64,000 nt of DNA from Rhipidocladum racemiflorum (GCA_036346355.1 JAYEVF010000085.1:62001-126000); one strand, 5' to 3'; positions 1 to 11,535 are shown, numbered from the stretch's first letter. The notes: a model not told the origin generated them from the letters alone. Numbers and translations are program-made.

Positions 1-1657
1 TCCAAAGAAGGTAAGTCCCAAAATATTGACTTCTTCTTCCAAATGGGCTTCGTGTGACCTTGTTCTCTCGGGACAGGTTTGCTACCTGCACCTTTTCCAA
101 ATACTACTTTCAGATCCTTTACCAAAGAAAATACAAGAGCCCCACTGCGATGCAGGGGTTTCTTACGTTTCTCTTCTGTCCCATCAAAATTCTCACCCTT
201 CCTCCTTAACGGGTCCTTCAGATGGAGGAATCTGCGATGGCCCATGTACACAACCTTTCGAGAGTTTTTTAGGTACTTGCTGTCCGTTTCCTCTAAGCAG
301 TGGATGCAGGCTTTATATCCTTTGATAGACATGCCCGAAAGGTTGCCAAGTGCAGGCCAGTCATTGATGGTTACGAATAGCAATGCACGCAAAATGAAGT
401 GCTCTCTCTTGTACTCATCCCATACACGTGCACCATCGTTCCACAATGTTAGCAGATCTTCAACCAACGGTTTGAGGTACACATCGATGTCGTTTCCAGG
501 TTGCTTCGGGCCTTCGATAAGCAACGGCATCATAATGTATTTCCGCTTCATACACAACCAAGGAGGAAGGTTGTAGATACATAGGGTCACAGGCCAAATC
601 GTGGATCGCTGCTCATCTCGCCATACGGGTTCATCCCATCCGTACTCAACCCAAACCTTATGTTCCTTGCATCCTCAAAGAAAGTCCGGTATGTTCTATT
701 GACTTTCCTCCACCGGGAGCCATCGGCCAGGTGTCTTAGCCTTCCGTCGTCCTTACGGTCTTCTTTGTGCCAGCGCATCATCTGGGCATGCACTTTGTTC
801 GCAAATAAACGCTTTCAACCGTGGGGTATTATAGGGAAATACCACATGGCCTTAGCAGGGGCCTCTTCTTCTTACACGCCTCTACCTCACCTCGGTCATC
901 ATGCCTGGTCTTATACCGAGAAGTTTTGCACACCTGACAAGCATCCAAATCCTCGTACTCATTGCGATAAAGGATACAATCGTTACGACATGCATGTATC
1001 TTCTCAGACTCCAACCCCAAAGGGCGGATAACTTGTTTGGCATCGTGCGTAGTTTCGGGCGATGTGTTCCTCTGGAAGTAACTTTTCATGAGGCATAACA
1101 ACTCGTCGAATCCCTTATCGAGACAATCCATTGGTCGCCTTCCATTGCATCAGTTCTATTGTAGTACGCAACTTTGTATGGCCCTGTTGGCGCTTTGGAT
1201 ACAACAATGTTTTGTGGTCCTCCCATAGGCGCTGAAATTTTCCGTAATGTCTTTCATCGATGTATTCTCCCTCTCCATCAAGCGACATCTGGTCTAGGTC
1301 ATCATTACCAAACTCCCCAAATGTATCTTCGTTAGAGCCGGGTTGGCCAGCGTCTAAGATATTGTTCTCCGCCTCTTCTTGTTCACCTTCTTCTTGTATA
1401 ATCTCTTCTTCACCGTGCTTGGTCCAACAGGTATAATTTGACATGAAACCTCTTGAGAGCAAATGGAAGTGAATGTGACTGGAGTTTGACCACTCCTTCT
1501 CATTCTTGCAATCTATGCATTGACAACATATGTAGCCTGACGTCGTGGTATTCATCTTTGCACGTAAGAAAATCTTGCAAACCCTGCAAGAACTCCGGGG
1601 AGCGTCGGTCCATGTACATCCATCGCCGGTCCATCTACATTATATTCGATCAAGGTA
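1..1657 (-). pseudogene. tnp2-family CACTA transposase, frameshifted N-terminal part
   Basis: The minus strand encodes a CACTA transposase in pieces. From 1657 down comes the N-terminal transposase-associated domain (DRRWMYMDRRSPEF near the start; then ICCQCIDCKNE, FHLLSRGFM and YTCWTKHGEEE at 1555-1390). An acidic linker follows (1380-1115). Next is the start of tnp2 with HACRNDCILYRNE and a Cys-pair segment (CQVCKTSRYK, about 960-900), LRHLADGSRW and NIRFGLSTDGMNPYGEMSS (800-600). The core then runs open to the left edge (IWPVTLCIYNLPPW, MSIKGYKACIHC, 600-2). The reading frame changes at about 1560 (between the first Met and the Cys-rich segment), between 829 and 793, and at about 600. The catalytic half lies outside the window. 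The protein would bind the TIR and subterminal repeats and cut the element; this copy cannot make it. Confidence 0.85.
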
Positions 1658-2500
1658 ACTTTTAACTCATTTTTCGATAATGAATTATTGAACATTTCCC
1701 AAAATCCAAATCAAGACAACTATATTTTTAAAATGGCTTTATTTCATTAAATATTTTTAAAGGCACTATATTTCATTACATATTTTCCCATAAAATGATT
1801 ATTTACTCTTATTCATACCCGACAATTCGTACCGGTTCGCCACACATACAATTCGAGCTAAATAATAATGCAAGCAAAATATAAACTTACACAAGTTTTT
1901 TCAACCTACAAAAAAAATTGGTCAATCATAGTCTAGATTCAAAATTGTGAACAAATTTAACGACATCTTTGCTTAAATTTTGAAAACTTTTGTCAAATGC
2001 ACTATTCTTAATTTCCCCAACTACGTGCAACCAATTTTATGAAAACTTTTCTCAAATGCACCATTTTTAATTTCCCAACTACGTGCAACCTAATTTGAGC
2101 TAGATCGATGGAACTAAAACATAAAATTGAGCTAGATCCAAACCTTAAATGCGAGCTATATTATAATCCAAGCAAATTATAAGCTTACACAATAAGTTTT
2201 TGTATCTTACTTCAATTGATCGAGCTTGATTTATACATTTATAATCCTTCAACGATTAATGGAAAAGATCAAATTTTCTTTATAATTTAAGCAAAGAAGA
2301 GGCCCCATTTAACACCAAGTGTAGTGAGGAATGATATTACTAACCTTAGGTATCTTGGTTGCGAGTAAAATGACAAAAAAATTCGAATTTTTGGCAGCAC
2401 CTCCCCTCCTTCGAGCTCCTTGGCGATGAACTCCTGTTCATCTCTCGCGATCAAATGACTCGATCCCCAGAGAGCGGGAGGACGAAGAGTTTAAATTGGT
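1658..2500. other. AT-rich non-coding CACTA leader
   Basis: The stretch lies upstream of the transposase reading frame and has no coding signal. It holds a locally duplicated segment (around 1975-2035 and 2040-2100, sharing tttgtcaaatgcac/ctcaaatgcacc and ccaactacgtgcaacc) and AT-rich sequence. It probably carries the 5' untranslated leader or first intron of the transposase. Confidence 0.5.
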
Positions 2501-2502
2501 CG

Positions 2503-2660
2503 GACACTAGTCCCGGTTCAAAGCACAAACCGGTACTAATATCCACTTGCAACCGTAGCTGTTGCTACTAGATAGTACCGGTTCAGAATACAAACCGGTA
2601 CTGATGTGACTATCAGTACCGGTTGGTACCTTTAACCGGTACTGACGACCCCGAGATAAA
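2503..2660. repeat. CACTA-1 inner subterminal repeats (CCGGTT/AACCGG)
   Basis: The motifs GTCCCGGTTCA, AAACCGGTACT and TACCGGTT recur in both orientations every 10-40 bp. In this superfamily such motifs are the transposase binding sites. They resume at 3540-3890 nearer the terminus, with the acidic reading frame between the two blocks. Confidence 0.7.
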
Positions 2661-2909
2661 TGTACACAAATGATTTTCATGCATATAATATAAATATTTA
2701 TAAAGATATTCATCTCGAATCATACTTTCATAATTTTTCTTGCGATTTTCTCCTGATTTTCACTGTCCAATCGAATGTTTCTCGAAGCCATTGTTTTGAA
2801 CGACAATGCATTGTGCCGTAATTTTTTTCAACGGTTTTTTATGTTTTATAATTTTTTTTAATATTTCAATTTAACGGTAAAGGCGGCGGAGCTTCAAGAA
2901 GGGGGAGGT

Positions 2910-3014
2910 AAAACATTATATATTATATTAATAATTCATTACATAAAACATTACATATCATATTAATAATTCATAATATAAAACATTACATATTATATTA
3001 ATTAATTACAATAT
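2910..3014. repeat. 35-bp AT-rich tandem repeat, three copies
   Basis: Units start at 2910, 2945 and 2980, each beginning AAAACATTA followed by TATTAATAATTCAT or a close variant. The spacing is a regular 35 bp and the third copy is the most diverged. The array lies inside CACTA-1 just left of the acidic reading frame, and no function is evident. Confidence 0.75.
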
Positions 3015-3055
3015 ATATAATATGCATAGCGGCGCACGGGTGGTGGGTGGCGCGA

Positions 3056-3373
3056 TCACCCATACCACCACTCGTCGTCGCTGCCGGGGGGGCTGTCGTC
3101 GCCGGAGTCGTCGTCAGGCGGGGGGCAGTCGTCGTCGTCGTGGATGACGTCTTCATCATCGTCATCCTCGTCCGACGACGTCGCGCTCCTCGAGCGGACC
3201 CAACCCCAACCCTCCTCCTCCTCCTCCTCCTCCTCCTCCTCCCGCTCCTCCTCCTCCTCCTCCTCATTGTCCTCCTCCTCCTCCTCATCCTCCTCCTCCT
3301 CCCGCTCCTCCTCGTCCTTCTCCCGAGGTGGTGATGATGGCACGCCAGAGGGAGAAGAAGGAGAAGCTGCCAT
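3056..3373 (-). CDS. Acidic poly-Glu reading frame inside CACTA-1 (uncertain)
   Basis: A 105-residue frame begins MAASPSSPSGVPSSPP. It continues as an acidic tract (about residues 18-54, almost all Glu/Asp/Arg) encoded by a (CTC)n/(GAG)n run at about 3208-3330, then a second Asp-rich tract (SSDEDDDDEDV, DDDDCPPPDDDSGDD) that is not simple repeat, and ends GSDDEWWYG. The start sits about 540 bp inside the TIR on the transposase strand. That would suit a small first product of the element or a first exon. The trinucleotide run alone opens several frames, so coding is uncertain; the non-repetitive ends and Asp-rich part are the only argument for it. I do not recognise the protein. Confidence 0.3.
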   Translation of the reverse strand: MAASPSSPSGVPSSPPREKDEEEREEEEDEEEEEDNEEEEEEEREEEEEEEEEEGWGWVRSRSATSSDEDDDDEDVIHDDDDCPPPDDDSGDDSPPGSDDEWWYG

Positions 3374-3539
3374 AGTTAAAAAATGGGCTTACTACTGATC
3401 ATCAGTAAGTCTCCCTTTACAGTCGATCTGACGGTTTTATAGGAGGCTGGATCGGAAAACAAGAATCCGGATGAACACGAATTAAGAGTTTCATCGTAAA
3501 GGCGCTGGGGATTGATCGGTAGCCGGGAGACGAGCGCAT

Positions 3540-3911
3540 TAGTACCGGTCAAATACAACAACCGGTGCCGATGCTCCATATTAAGATCTGGGTTGGTTAC
3601 ACCAACCCGTACTAAGCACAGAGCCGAGGAGGCCGCTTAGTACTCGTTGGTTTAACCAACCGATCGATAACACGAACATCGATCGCGGTTGGTTACATCA
3701 ACCGGTGCTAAGAACCATCCACGGCTCTGTCTTTGCTTAGTACGGGTTGGTGTAACCAACCGTCGATGTGAGCATCAGCACCGGTTAGTTACAACTGCAT
3801 CATGATCCCCGGACTGTAGACCGTTGAACCGGGACTGATGTAAATGTTAGTCCCGGTTCATGCATAACCGGTACTATTGGGCCGGTATGGAAGGCCGGAT
3901 CTGTAGTAGTG
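3540..3911 (-). repeat. CACTA-1 terminal inverted repeat and outer subterminal repeats
   Basis: The segments GTACCGGTCAAA, ACAACCGGTGCCGATG, GGTTGGTTACACCAACC, GTCCCGGTTCATG and ACCGGTACTATTGGGCCGG are arranged as direct and inverted copies, ending in CTGTAGTAGTG at 3901-3911. GGTTGGTTACACCAACCCG and its relatives form short hairpins. This is the transposase-binding end of the element. Confidence 0.8.
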
Positions 3912-4384
3912 GCTGGAACGAACGTCCAAGCACATATGGGTATATACACATATACATTGTAAAGATATGTTGAAAAAAAAATAATGGAGAGGTTCTAAAA
4001 TCCGAAAAAAAATACTCTAAAATACTACGGACTAGTTGGAGCTTAACAAAGTTGGTTTCGCGATTTTTTGATGTGTAGATTTTTCGCAGAAATTCTTTTA
4101 GCAAACTCGCACACTGCATGCATTTTGTAAAATCAACGACTTAGATTATATAACATGTTTTTCGAAAATATTTAAAGCGAACACTCTCGACTACCAACTA
4201 TCTTAATTATCAACAAAATTTTAGATTTTACGCTTATTCGAAAATGCCTGATCTTTATTTAATACAATTAGTTCAATAAATGTGAATCCGACTTACTCAC
4301 GAGGCTTCCAAGTAGATTCCGAAAAAATACAAATAATCCCAGAACCACACTAAATATATTAAAAGCAATTTTTGGGATGTTACA
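3912..4384. mobile_element. LTR edge of an otherwise absent gypsy-like element (F)
   Basis: This AT-rich stretch ends in GGGATGTTACA at 4384, very like the GGGGTGTTACA ends of the gypsy LTRs elsewhere in the window. Immediately after 4384 the B1 LTR sequence begins in mid-LTR. The simplest reading is the last 470 bp of an LTR that inserted into B1 and was itself interrupted by CACTA-1. No coding sequence is present. Confidence 0.5.
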
Positions 4385-5766
4385 ACGATGTAAGACTTTC
4401 GTGTTCACTACGTGTGAACACAGAGGCCCGCATCAGAATGGGTCGCCTCTTCCTTTATGCATGCACATATGCCATAAACATGAATAACTTGCATATAAAC
4501 TCGATTTAACAATTGCATAGCCATTTAACAAATTATACTCATCATGTCACAAGCAAGAATCATTTATGGCATCTTATCAAAACACATAGTTAAACTATTT
4601 CATTGCGAATCATCACAACCACTACAATACACTTGCCTTCAACCACGCGAGGCGGAGTGGCAAGATGTTGCCAGCTCTCCCGGGGTCACACCACCTACAC
4701 GTAGGTATTAAACACTCAAAAACATGCCCACAAAACAACACAAAAGCTATTGACTACATCGACTTTGACACCCACTTCTAAAACCAGAAAAACAGAGAAT
4801 CATCAACGGATAGTAGACTTCCAACTAGCATAACTTGAGTTCTAGGACTCGAAATCAGGTAAACGAGTACATTTTCTCGAACTTTAGGAAAGTTCCCACT
4901 TTTTTCTAAGTATACGCAAAAACTGATTCGGCTTCTAAAATCCTCTAATCTACAGTTGAATACAATCTGTCCCAATCACATCACAAATTAGACAGCACTC
5001 GGTAAAACAGCCATAACTTTTAAACGGCTAAACGGAATTTAACATTTTTGGTGTCAAATGAAAGGTAATTCGATTATCTACAACTTTAACAATAGCCATC
5101 TGACCATTTCACGAATCTAAAATCCTCGAAAACGCGTCCCAACACCGATTGTCAATCCTGGCCGAGAGCCACTCGCAAGACAGATCTAGAGTCCAACTTA
5201 TCCCATCTAATCACAGCACCTAAAAGAGAGTTATAGGCATAGATTCTCCCATCTAGCAACATCTAGAACACCACAAAAGAACCACGATTCGTTACCTCTT
5301 CTTGGAGACTCGAACGACGATGAAATCTTTTCTTCCTTCCGGCCGCTCCTTCCTTCGGATCCGCAGCGATTCGCCGGTTTTCTCCTCGATTGGATGGGCT
5401 CCAATTGGAGAGATCTTCGGAGGGTTTTGCATGGCATCAATGGGGAAAGGACCCCTAGCTAGGGCTGGCTAGGGTGGAGGAGATGGGGCGCACGGGTGGG
5501 AGGAGAGGGGAGGGGAGGGGCGGCAGCTAGAGGGAGGGAGAGTGGGGGCGGCTAGTGTTGGGGGGTACGGCGCCCAAGGCTAGGGTAGGCAGGATTTCCC
5601 CCCATCATGGGCCCAAAACCCCGCCACTAAAAGCCTATAACTCAACTCCTCTAGGCCCAAATCCTCCTGGGAAGGCCCGAACCCTCCCGGAACGGCCCAA
5701 AACCTTTGAAACGGCCCAAAATACGACATAATCTCATACTGTAATGCCACATTTTATAATGTCACA
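4385..5766 (-). repeat. B1 3' LTR (partial)
   Basis: It matches the B1 5' LTR (29788-31127) nearly end to end: the ttcactacgtgtgaac palindrome, tcgcctcttcctttatgcatgcac, catctaatcaca and the shared GGCCCAAA-rich terminal stretch. It ends TGTCACA at 5766. The 750 bp corresponding to 29037-29787 are missing on the left because F interrupts it at 4384/4385. Confidence 0.8.
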
Positions 5767-5780
5767 TTCTCTCCCCCTTA
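5767..5780 (-). promoter_or_regulatory. Polypurine tract of B1
   Basis: On the minus strand TAAGGGGGAGAGAA directly precedes the LTR start TGTGACATTATA. This is the expected primer for plus-strand DNA synthesis and fixes the orientation of B1. Confidence 0.75.
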
Positions 5781-7833
5781 ACAGGATTCAACCTCAAATC
5801 CGAAGAACGCCAAAAACAAAACAAAGTCCCCAAGGGACTAAATACTTCTTTGCAACACAAGACAACCACACAAAAATTCAAATTGAACCAAACGACAAAT
5901 AAACTCCCAAAACCAACCATGCTCAGCCCCTCACGATTCCACCTTTAATTTCAATTCCAAATAAAATTTGCAAAAGACAACACTCCCTAGTATTCCATAT
6001 TCCAGAGCTTCCTGACAAGGACTCCCACAAGAATTTTCCTCAATACGACCCTTATAAACAGTAACTCTCTTCCAAGAACAAAAGACCAATATTCGAACTC
6101 AACTCTAAATTCCTTTTCAACTTCATTTACCAAAACCTTAAACTCATTTCTCAACCTGTCAACCACAATTCTTTAAACTTAAGATGACACACCCAAAGCG
6201 AGTCACATCTCTTTAACCACCGCTTGACCACCAAATCACTAATGGTATCTGATTGAATGACTAGGGTCCCCAATGTGAACCCTGAAGAACCGTAAAACAT
6301 TGATCCCAACTCTTCCAATTGACTGACATTTAAATCGAAAAGATCATTACTAAGAAAATGCCATCAAAAGCTATAACTCATTAAGGGACAGCTTCCTTTC
6401 CAAGTCACAGACCATGATACATTTTTATTCCATCCTCTCCCAAGCATATCTCATCCCCAGAGACATTTAGCTAAAACAGATGTTCACGACCGGACACCTT
6501 ACATCAATTTCGAACACCTTCTTCACAACCAACGATACTCTCAAAAGATTTGAACCAACATCACAACTTCCATCATGGTCCACCTTTTAAACCACAATCA
6601 AAGTTTTACACCTGGCCCAAGCTAGAGCCGTAAAACCTTACCAAACCACAATTGGTTCCTTTCTTAAGAGGGTCCCGCCCTCACAAATTTTCACTTAGTA
6701 ATCAAACCCAAGAGTATTCATCTTTAGCATACTCAACAAAAAACCATGAACATTCTTATTCTTAACCCCATCTAGAATACAAAAGAGGTACCATTCCTTT
6801 GAACCCAATTAATCCACATGCATCAATTTGAATCCAATGCGCTAACATTCGCTTTGGAAAGAATTCGACAACATCCAAAGAACATTCATTTTGTTTTCCT
6901 AAGACAAAACGCAAAGCAAACTTAGATCTCTTACACCACAGGCAGAATATCATAATTATTCATTCTTTCTTTTCATACTAGAAAGCAATGGAAATCTCGA
7001 TTCATGACATGAATGCAAACTTGTCAAGAGCACTCCGGATTAGTCATATATCCATATATGACTTTCTCACCGACCTGGCTCAACAACTCTTTTATGATTA
7101 AATATATATAAACGATGTCATGCTTCCTTTTCACCATTCATTCATCATGTAACCACCAAACCGAATAATCATTCACAAGAGACTTCATTCTCTTTATCAC
7201 ATGATTGAAACACAAATATCATCGATGATTGCGATAATTGATATATACTATGATGGCAGCACAGTTAACAGTAAAACACCACGTCGCATCACAACCCAAC
7301 ATCAAATGAAAGCTAAACTTGCAAAACATCGCATTTCAACCAAAATCAACATTTTAGAAGAGAATATCAATTCTCAAGTCAAACATCTGTAACCACCACC
7401 GCCACAAATTATCTCAAAGAGAAAGGGAAACTCATTCCCGAAAGAGAACATTACACCGACAAAATCACTTATGAAACATTCATAAGATCCACCTTTTGAA
7501 GTACTCGCAAACACCACACACATTTTCCAAATAAATCCAACTCTAGTTATAATAGAGTTACAAATTAAGTGCTTAACTCAAGGGTTTCCAACACAACCCA
7601 CCATGTCCATTTGATTCCTTTAAATATGGTCTCCAAAGATAATTCAGTTGAACACGAACGAGCGCGTCCGACTCAAATTCTTTTGGGTGCAGATCCCTAC
7701 TCAAAACATAAGCTAAACAAATTTGCCAAAACCAAATATTAGCATGCACTCCCAGAAAATCATACAATCGATTGAATCCATAAACCTTTAAAAGAAGGTT
7801 CCACTTGAATCCCACCTTTTCTAGTATTCCAAT
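5781..7833 (-). other. B1 interior, non-coding 3' half
   Basis: The stretch is AT-rich, low in structure, with no frame above about 115 codons and no retroelement motif on either strand. The left target copy CCAAT of A1 ends it at 7829-7833. I see no gene here. Confidence 0.6.
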
Positions 7834-10062
7834 TGTAACACCACGGAGTGTCGTAACCTTATATAATGCGAATGTTGAGGTCAAAAACATTATGGAATGT
7901 GGAATTAAGGTTAAAACCATACGGTATGGAGGTTAATAGCGTTTCCGGGCTGTTTCCGGGAGTTTGGGCCTTTCCGGGGAGTTTTGGGCCTGAGGGAAAG
8001 GACTGTGGGCTTTGGTGGGAAGGTGTTTGAGTCCATGTGGGAGTAGGAATCCTGTTTGGGCTGGTGGATGTGCCTCCCCCTGCCCCTATGTGCGCCCCCA
8101 CCCCTGCCCTTGCGCCCCCAATGCCCTAGCCGCCGCCCCACACCTTCCCCACCTCCTCCTTGTGGCGCCCCCACCTCTCCCAAGCCGCCCCCTTGCGCCC
8201 CTCACCTCCCCCATCCCTCTCCACCTCCCTTGCGGCCCCTATGGGAGTTCTCCACCTCACTAACTCGAAGATCCGTCCATTGGGGCGCTCCGCGACGAGG
8301 AGATCCGGTGGATTTGGAGCGAGGAAGGAGATCGCGCGAACCGGGAGGAGATCCGTTGGGTTTTCGGTCGTCGGGCGAAGGTATGGCCACTGGGATCCTT
8401 GGGGTTGGTCTAGGTTCAGTTCTAAGGGTTATTATCATGTTTTTAGATCAATTGGTGGTGCTGTAGTTGGGTAGATTAGATGGAATTTTGAGTTTGCCAC
8501 TTTCTCTGTTTCGGGCAGCATGAGCAGTCGACCTAGGGTTTGGGTTTTCGCCAATTTAGATTAGAAATTTGGTCGTCCGCCTATTGAAGAAGTTGTAGCT
8601 AATTTCAATACCTTTCAGTGGGTATAAACAACGTCCAATTCCGCCCAGCCGTTTAAAAGTTATTCTCGTTTTACCGAACGTGTTAAAAACTGTGACGTGA
8701 TTGGAACAGATCACGGTATTCTGTAGATTAAACCACTTTAGATTCCGAATCAGTCTTTCTGTATATTTAGAAAAAGTTAGGAAATTTCCTAAGCTATGCG
8801 AGGATGTACTCGTTTAATTGATTCAAAGTCTTAGAACCCGAGTTATGCCTTTTGGAAGGCTGCTGTCTCGACGGGACAGAACCTCTGTTTTTGCATTTTG
8901 CTAGTAGTTTTGCGATGTCGTCGGGTAGAAGAGGGTTTGCGTGCTGTTTTGTGGACATGATTGTGAGTGTGTGGTACCTATGTGCAGGTGGTGTGACCCC
9001 GGGAGTGCCTTCTACTTCTCGCCAACCCGTCGCCCGTGGTTGAGGCAAGTGTATTGGAATGGGTAGCGAGTTGTAGTTTGCTAGCTTGGTTGAGATTGAA
9101 ATTGAATATATGATATGTTCACATGACATGTTTTAATGATTGCCATTTGATATGATGAATATGCTTATTATGTTATGATGCCATGTGTTAATGTACAAGT
9201 TATTTATGATGTTGGCATGTTTGCATACATGGCTTGATACATGGCCCGGGCGGTGAGAAAGTCATAACTAGTCCGGGGAAGGTCGGTGAGAAAGTTATGA
9301 CTATTCCGGAGAGCCAATGAGTAAGTCCTACATCGTCATTCCATTCACCGCGGTGTATGGAAGTGAGGAGTAGGCACCCTCCATCTTCGGGATGGAAGGG
9401 GGGAGAGGGTGCACACCGACGGGTGTGTACTCAACCATACCGGTATGAGTTTCCAAGGAGACATGAGCATCGCATCGCATTGCATACATAATGATGATGA
9501 TAATGATATGTGATCATGAATGAGATGATAGATATGATGTGAGTTGTTGTAGCCATGTAATTGTTCTTTTGTACCATTGCAATATACTTGCTGAGTGTTG
9601 AACTCACACTTGTGCTTTCTTGTTGTTTTTAGGTACCATGAGACCGGCATGAGGGAAAGGGGAATAGTCACACCTCTACACGTAGCTTCACTCATTTGTT
9701 CCCACAAGTCATTCAATTGGGTCTTGATAATAACTAAGTGTGATGCTTATTGATTTATGGTTTAGTTTTGCGTTATGAGAGTCTTATTGTTCGTTTGGCT
9801 AATGGAGATATTGAATGCTTGGAATTAGACTTATATTGTTTTCATGCCTTTAATTATTGCTATTTTAGATGCCTCTCATATTGCCATATATTGCTATGCT
9901 TTTGTTGTTCCTTCAATTCATGGATAAACAAAGGAGATGCTGCCGAAATTTTCGGTTTTAGCATTTACTCCTTTGCTGTAATTTATCTTACTTTATGGTA
10001 TTTAGATGTTGTTTAGCCTATGTTTGGTAGCATTCAGGCATGCTAGATGCCGGGGTGTTACA
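7834..10062 (+). repeat. A1 5' LTR (2229 bp)
   Basis: It runs from TGTAACACC to TGTTACA. It includes a GC-rich segment at 7940-8380 with GGGCCTTTCCGGGG-like blocks that is missing from the 3' LTR, a short hairpin near 8862 (CTGTCTCGACGGGACAG), and the block gtaggcaccctccatc...ggatggaaggg (9370-9400) shared with B LTRs. Proline-rich open frames at 8012-8474 are by-products of base composition. Confidence 0.9.
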
Positions 10063-10064
10063 GT

Positions 10065-10076
10065 TGGTATCAGAGC
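10065..10076 (+). promoter_or_regulatory. A1 primer binding site (initiator tRNA-Met)
   Basis: TGGTATCAGAGC follows the LTR end after two bases. It is complementary to the 3' end of plant initiator tRNA-Met, the usual primer of plant gypsy and copia elements. Confidence 0.92.
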
Positions 10077-10403
10077 GGGCTGTAGGTCCTTGGAATGTGT
10101 ATTTTAGTGTTATACCTTAGGTTACAACTAAAATGTGACGTGGAATAACTTAGAAACATGGCTTAGGGTCTAACTAAAACTTTGTCATAGGATAGTAACA
10201 TTAAAGCTTGCAAAAAAGGGAAATAAGAAATTTAAAACCTGACACACTTGGTTGCACAGTAGGATGGAGTTTTGGTTGATCATTGCATTGCGCTTGATTA
10301 TTTGATGAAGACTATGTCTATGATGATGTTTGATCTTTGTTCTTGATTATATGATGTTGTGCTTATGTTTATGTGATTGGATGGTTGTCTGTCTGTAGCA
10401 GCT
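10077..10403 (+). other. A1 untranslated leader
   Basis: The stretch lies between primer site and gag start. About 200 bp (tagaaacatggcttagg...tttgtcataggatagtaacattaaagcttg...gacacac.tgg.tgca.agtagga) are recognisably shared with the leaders of B1 and B2, although B has no coding region. Packaging and dimerisation signals lie here in LTR retroelements, so this is the candidate shared recognition region. Confidence 0.6.
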
Positions 10404-11535
10404 ATGCCGAGGGGTAGAGGCCGTGGTCGCCGTGGCCGTGGAGGCCAGGGGCGAGGTTATCAGGGAGTTGCGGAGTCTGTAGCTGAGGGTAGCGCTTCGC
10501 TCAATGCTCATGGGCTAGCGCAGGAGGAGCTCCTGGTGGCACAGTCAGGGGCTGAGGTACGCGCCGCCAATGCGGATTTAGTTCAGGCTCTGCAGAGGGA
10601 GGTTCAGGAGCTACGCCAGCAGTTGCGGGCAGCCCCTGCTGTAGTGCCTCCCCCTGCAACGGCCCCAGTTGCTGCCCCCGCTGTGTCGGAGCTGAGGATG
10701 AGTCTCCGAGAGTGGATGTCCCTCCGTCTTGACACTTTTAACGGAGCGGGCACACCGATCCAGTCCGTAGATTGGCTGCGGTACATGGAGTGGCAGTTTG
10801 AGGTCCTAGAGTTGACCTCAGTCCAGAGGGCTCTCTTTGTGGCCTTTCAGCTGAAGGGCCAAGCTGATATCTGGTGGGAGGGGGTTCTGGCTGCTAGAGC
10901 CCCCGCGCTTGGTCCGGTCACCTGGGAGGACTTTGTGGCTAGCTTTCGAGCCAAGTTCTACCCAGAGTCTTTCCTTGAGCGGATGGAGCATACTCTGACG
11001 ACTCTTTCCCAGGGAAAGAGGTCGGTGACAGAGTATGAGGTGGAGTTCAACAGCGTGGTGTGCTTGCAGGCCACTGTGGCACCTAAACGTGGGAGAAGGC
11101 GAGGAGGTTCCGTGAGAGGCCTCAACCAGGAGTTCAGAGTTGTCATGGGGTGGATCGTCCCTCGTGACTTCTCGCTCCGTGGTGGAAGCGGCGAAGGGCA
11201 TGGAGCTCGAGTTGGAGCTCTCCCGGGATAGGCAAAACCCGGGTGGTTCAGGGGTTCCTGCGGCCCCAAGCGGGGGCCAGAAGAGGACCTTTGGTGGAGG
11301 AGGTGGGTCTTCTCAACGACCCACCTTCAAGAAGTTCAAGGGGGGACAGGGCTCCTCCTCAGGGGCTAAGATGAGGCCGCCCCAGTCGTCTTCCTCGTGA
11401 GCGGCTATTCGTCCTGTGCCCGGGCAGGGCATGATGTGTTTCAAGTGCGGTGGTGAGCACCGTGCTTCGGAGTGTGGTTGGACCGGGAGTTGCAACCACT
11501 GTGGCAAGCCTGGCCACATGGGATGAGTCTGCTGG
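10404..11535 (+). pseudogene. A1 gag with zinc knuckles, broken
   Basis: The likely start is the ATG at 10404 (MPRGRGRGRRGRG), although the frame is open from 10377. A coiled-coil-like stretch (LVQALQREVQELRQQL, about 10580-10630) is followed by the retrotransposon gag domain (LDTFNG, VDWLRYMEWQFE, LKGQADIWWEG, WEDFVASFRAKFYPES, SVTEYEVEFNSVV; 10730-11060). The frame shifts at about 11065-11140, resumes with VVEAAKGMELELELSRD, and meets a stop at 11398-11400. Two Cys/His knuckles follow, CFKCGGEHRASEC (11437-11475) and CNHCGKPGHM.VC (11491-11532); the second has a TGA at 11524-11526. Gag forms the particle and the knuckles bind RNA; this copy cannot. Confidence 0.85.

Larger units (their letters stand above)
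1..3911 (-). mobile_element. CACTA (En/Spm) transposon, 5' part (CACTA-1)
   Basis: The right end is a terminal inverted repeat: read on the minus strand from 3911 it starts CACTACTACAGATCCGG. It is followed by dense CCGGTT/AACCGG subterminal repeats, an acidic reading frame, AT-rich leader and a tnp2-type transposase running off the left edge. This order (TIR, subterminal repeats, transposase) is that of grass CACTA elements. The other TIR lies outside the window, so the 3-bp target duplication (GCT or GGC by the sequence next to 3911) cannot be confirmed. The element sits against an LTR edge (3912-4384), so it probably inserted into that LTR. Confidence 0.85.

Noticed and set aside
2998..3398. 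Poly-Ser, poly-Leu and poly-Arg frames
   Set aside because: All come from the (CTC)n run in other frames. Only the minus-strand acidic frame has non-repetitive ends.
8012..8474. Proline-rich overlapping open frames
   Set aside because: They lie in the GC-rich part of the A1 5' LTR, overlap on both strands, and are absent from the deleted 3' LTR. Base composition explains them.
10065..10082. tRNA-like sequence
   Set aside because: It is only the complement of the tRNA-Met 3' end (primer site). No tRNA gene fold or boxes were found in the window.
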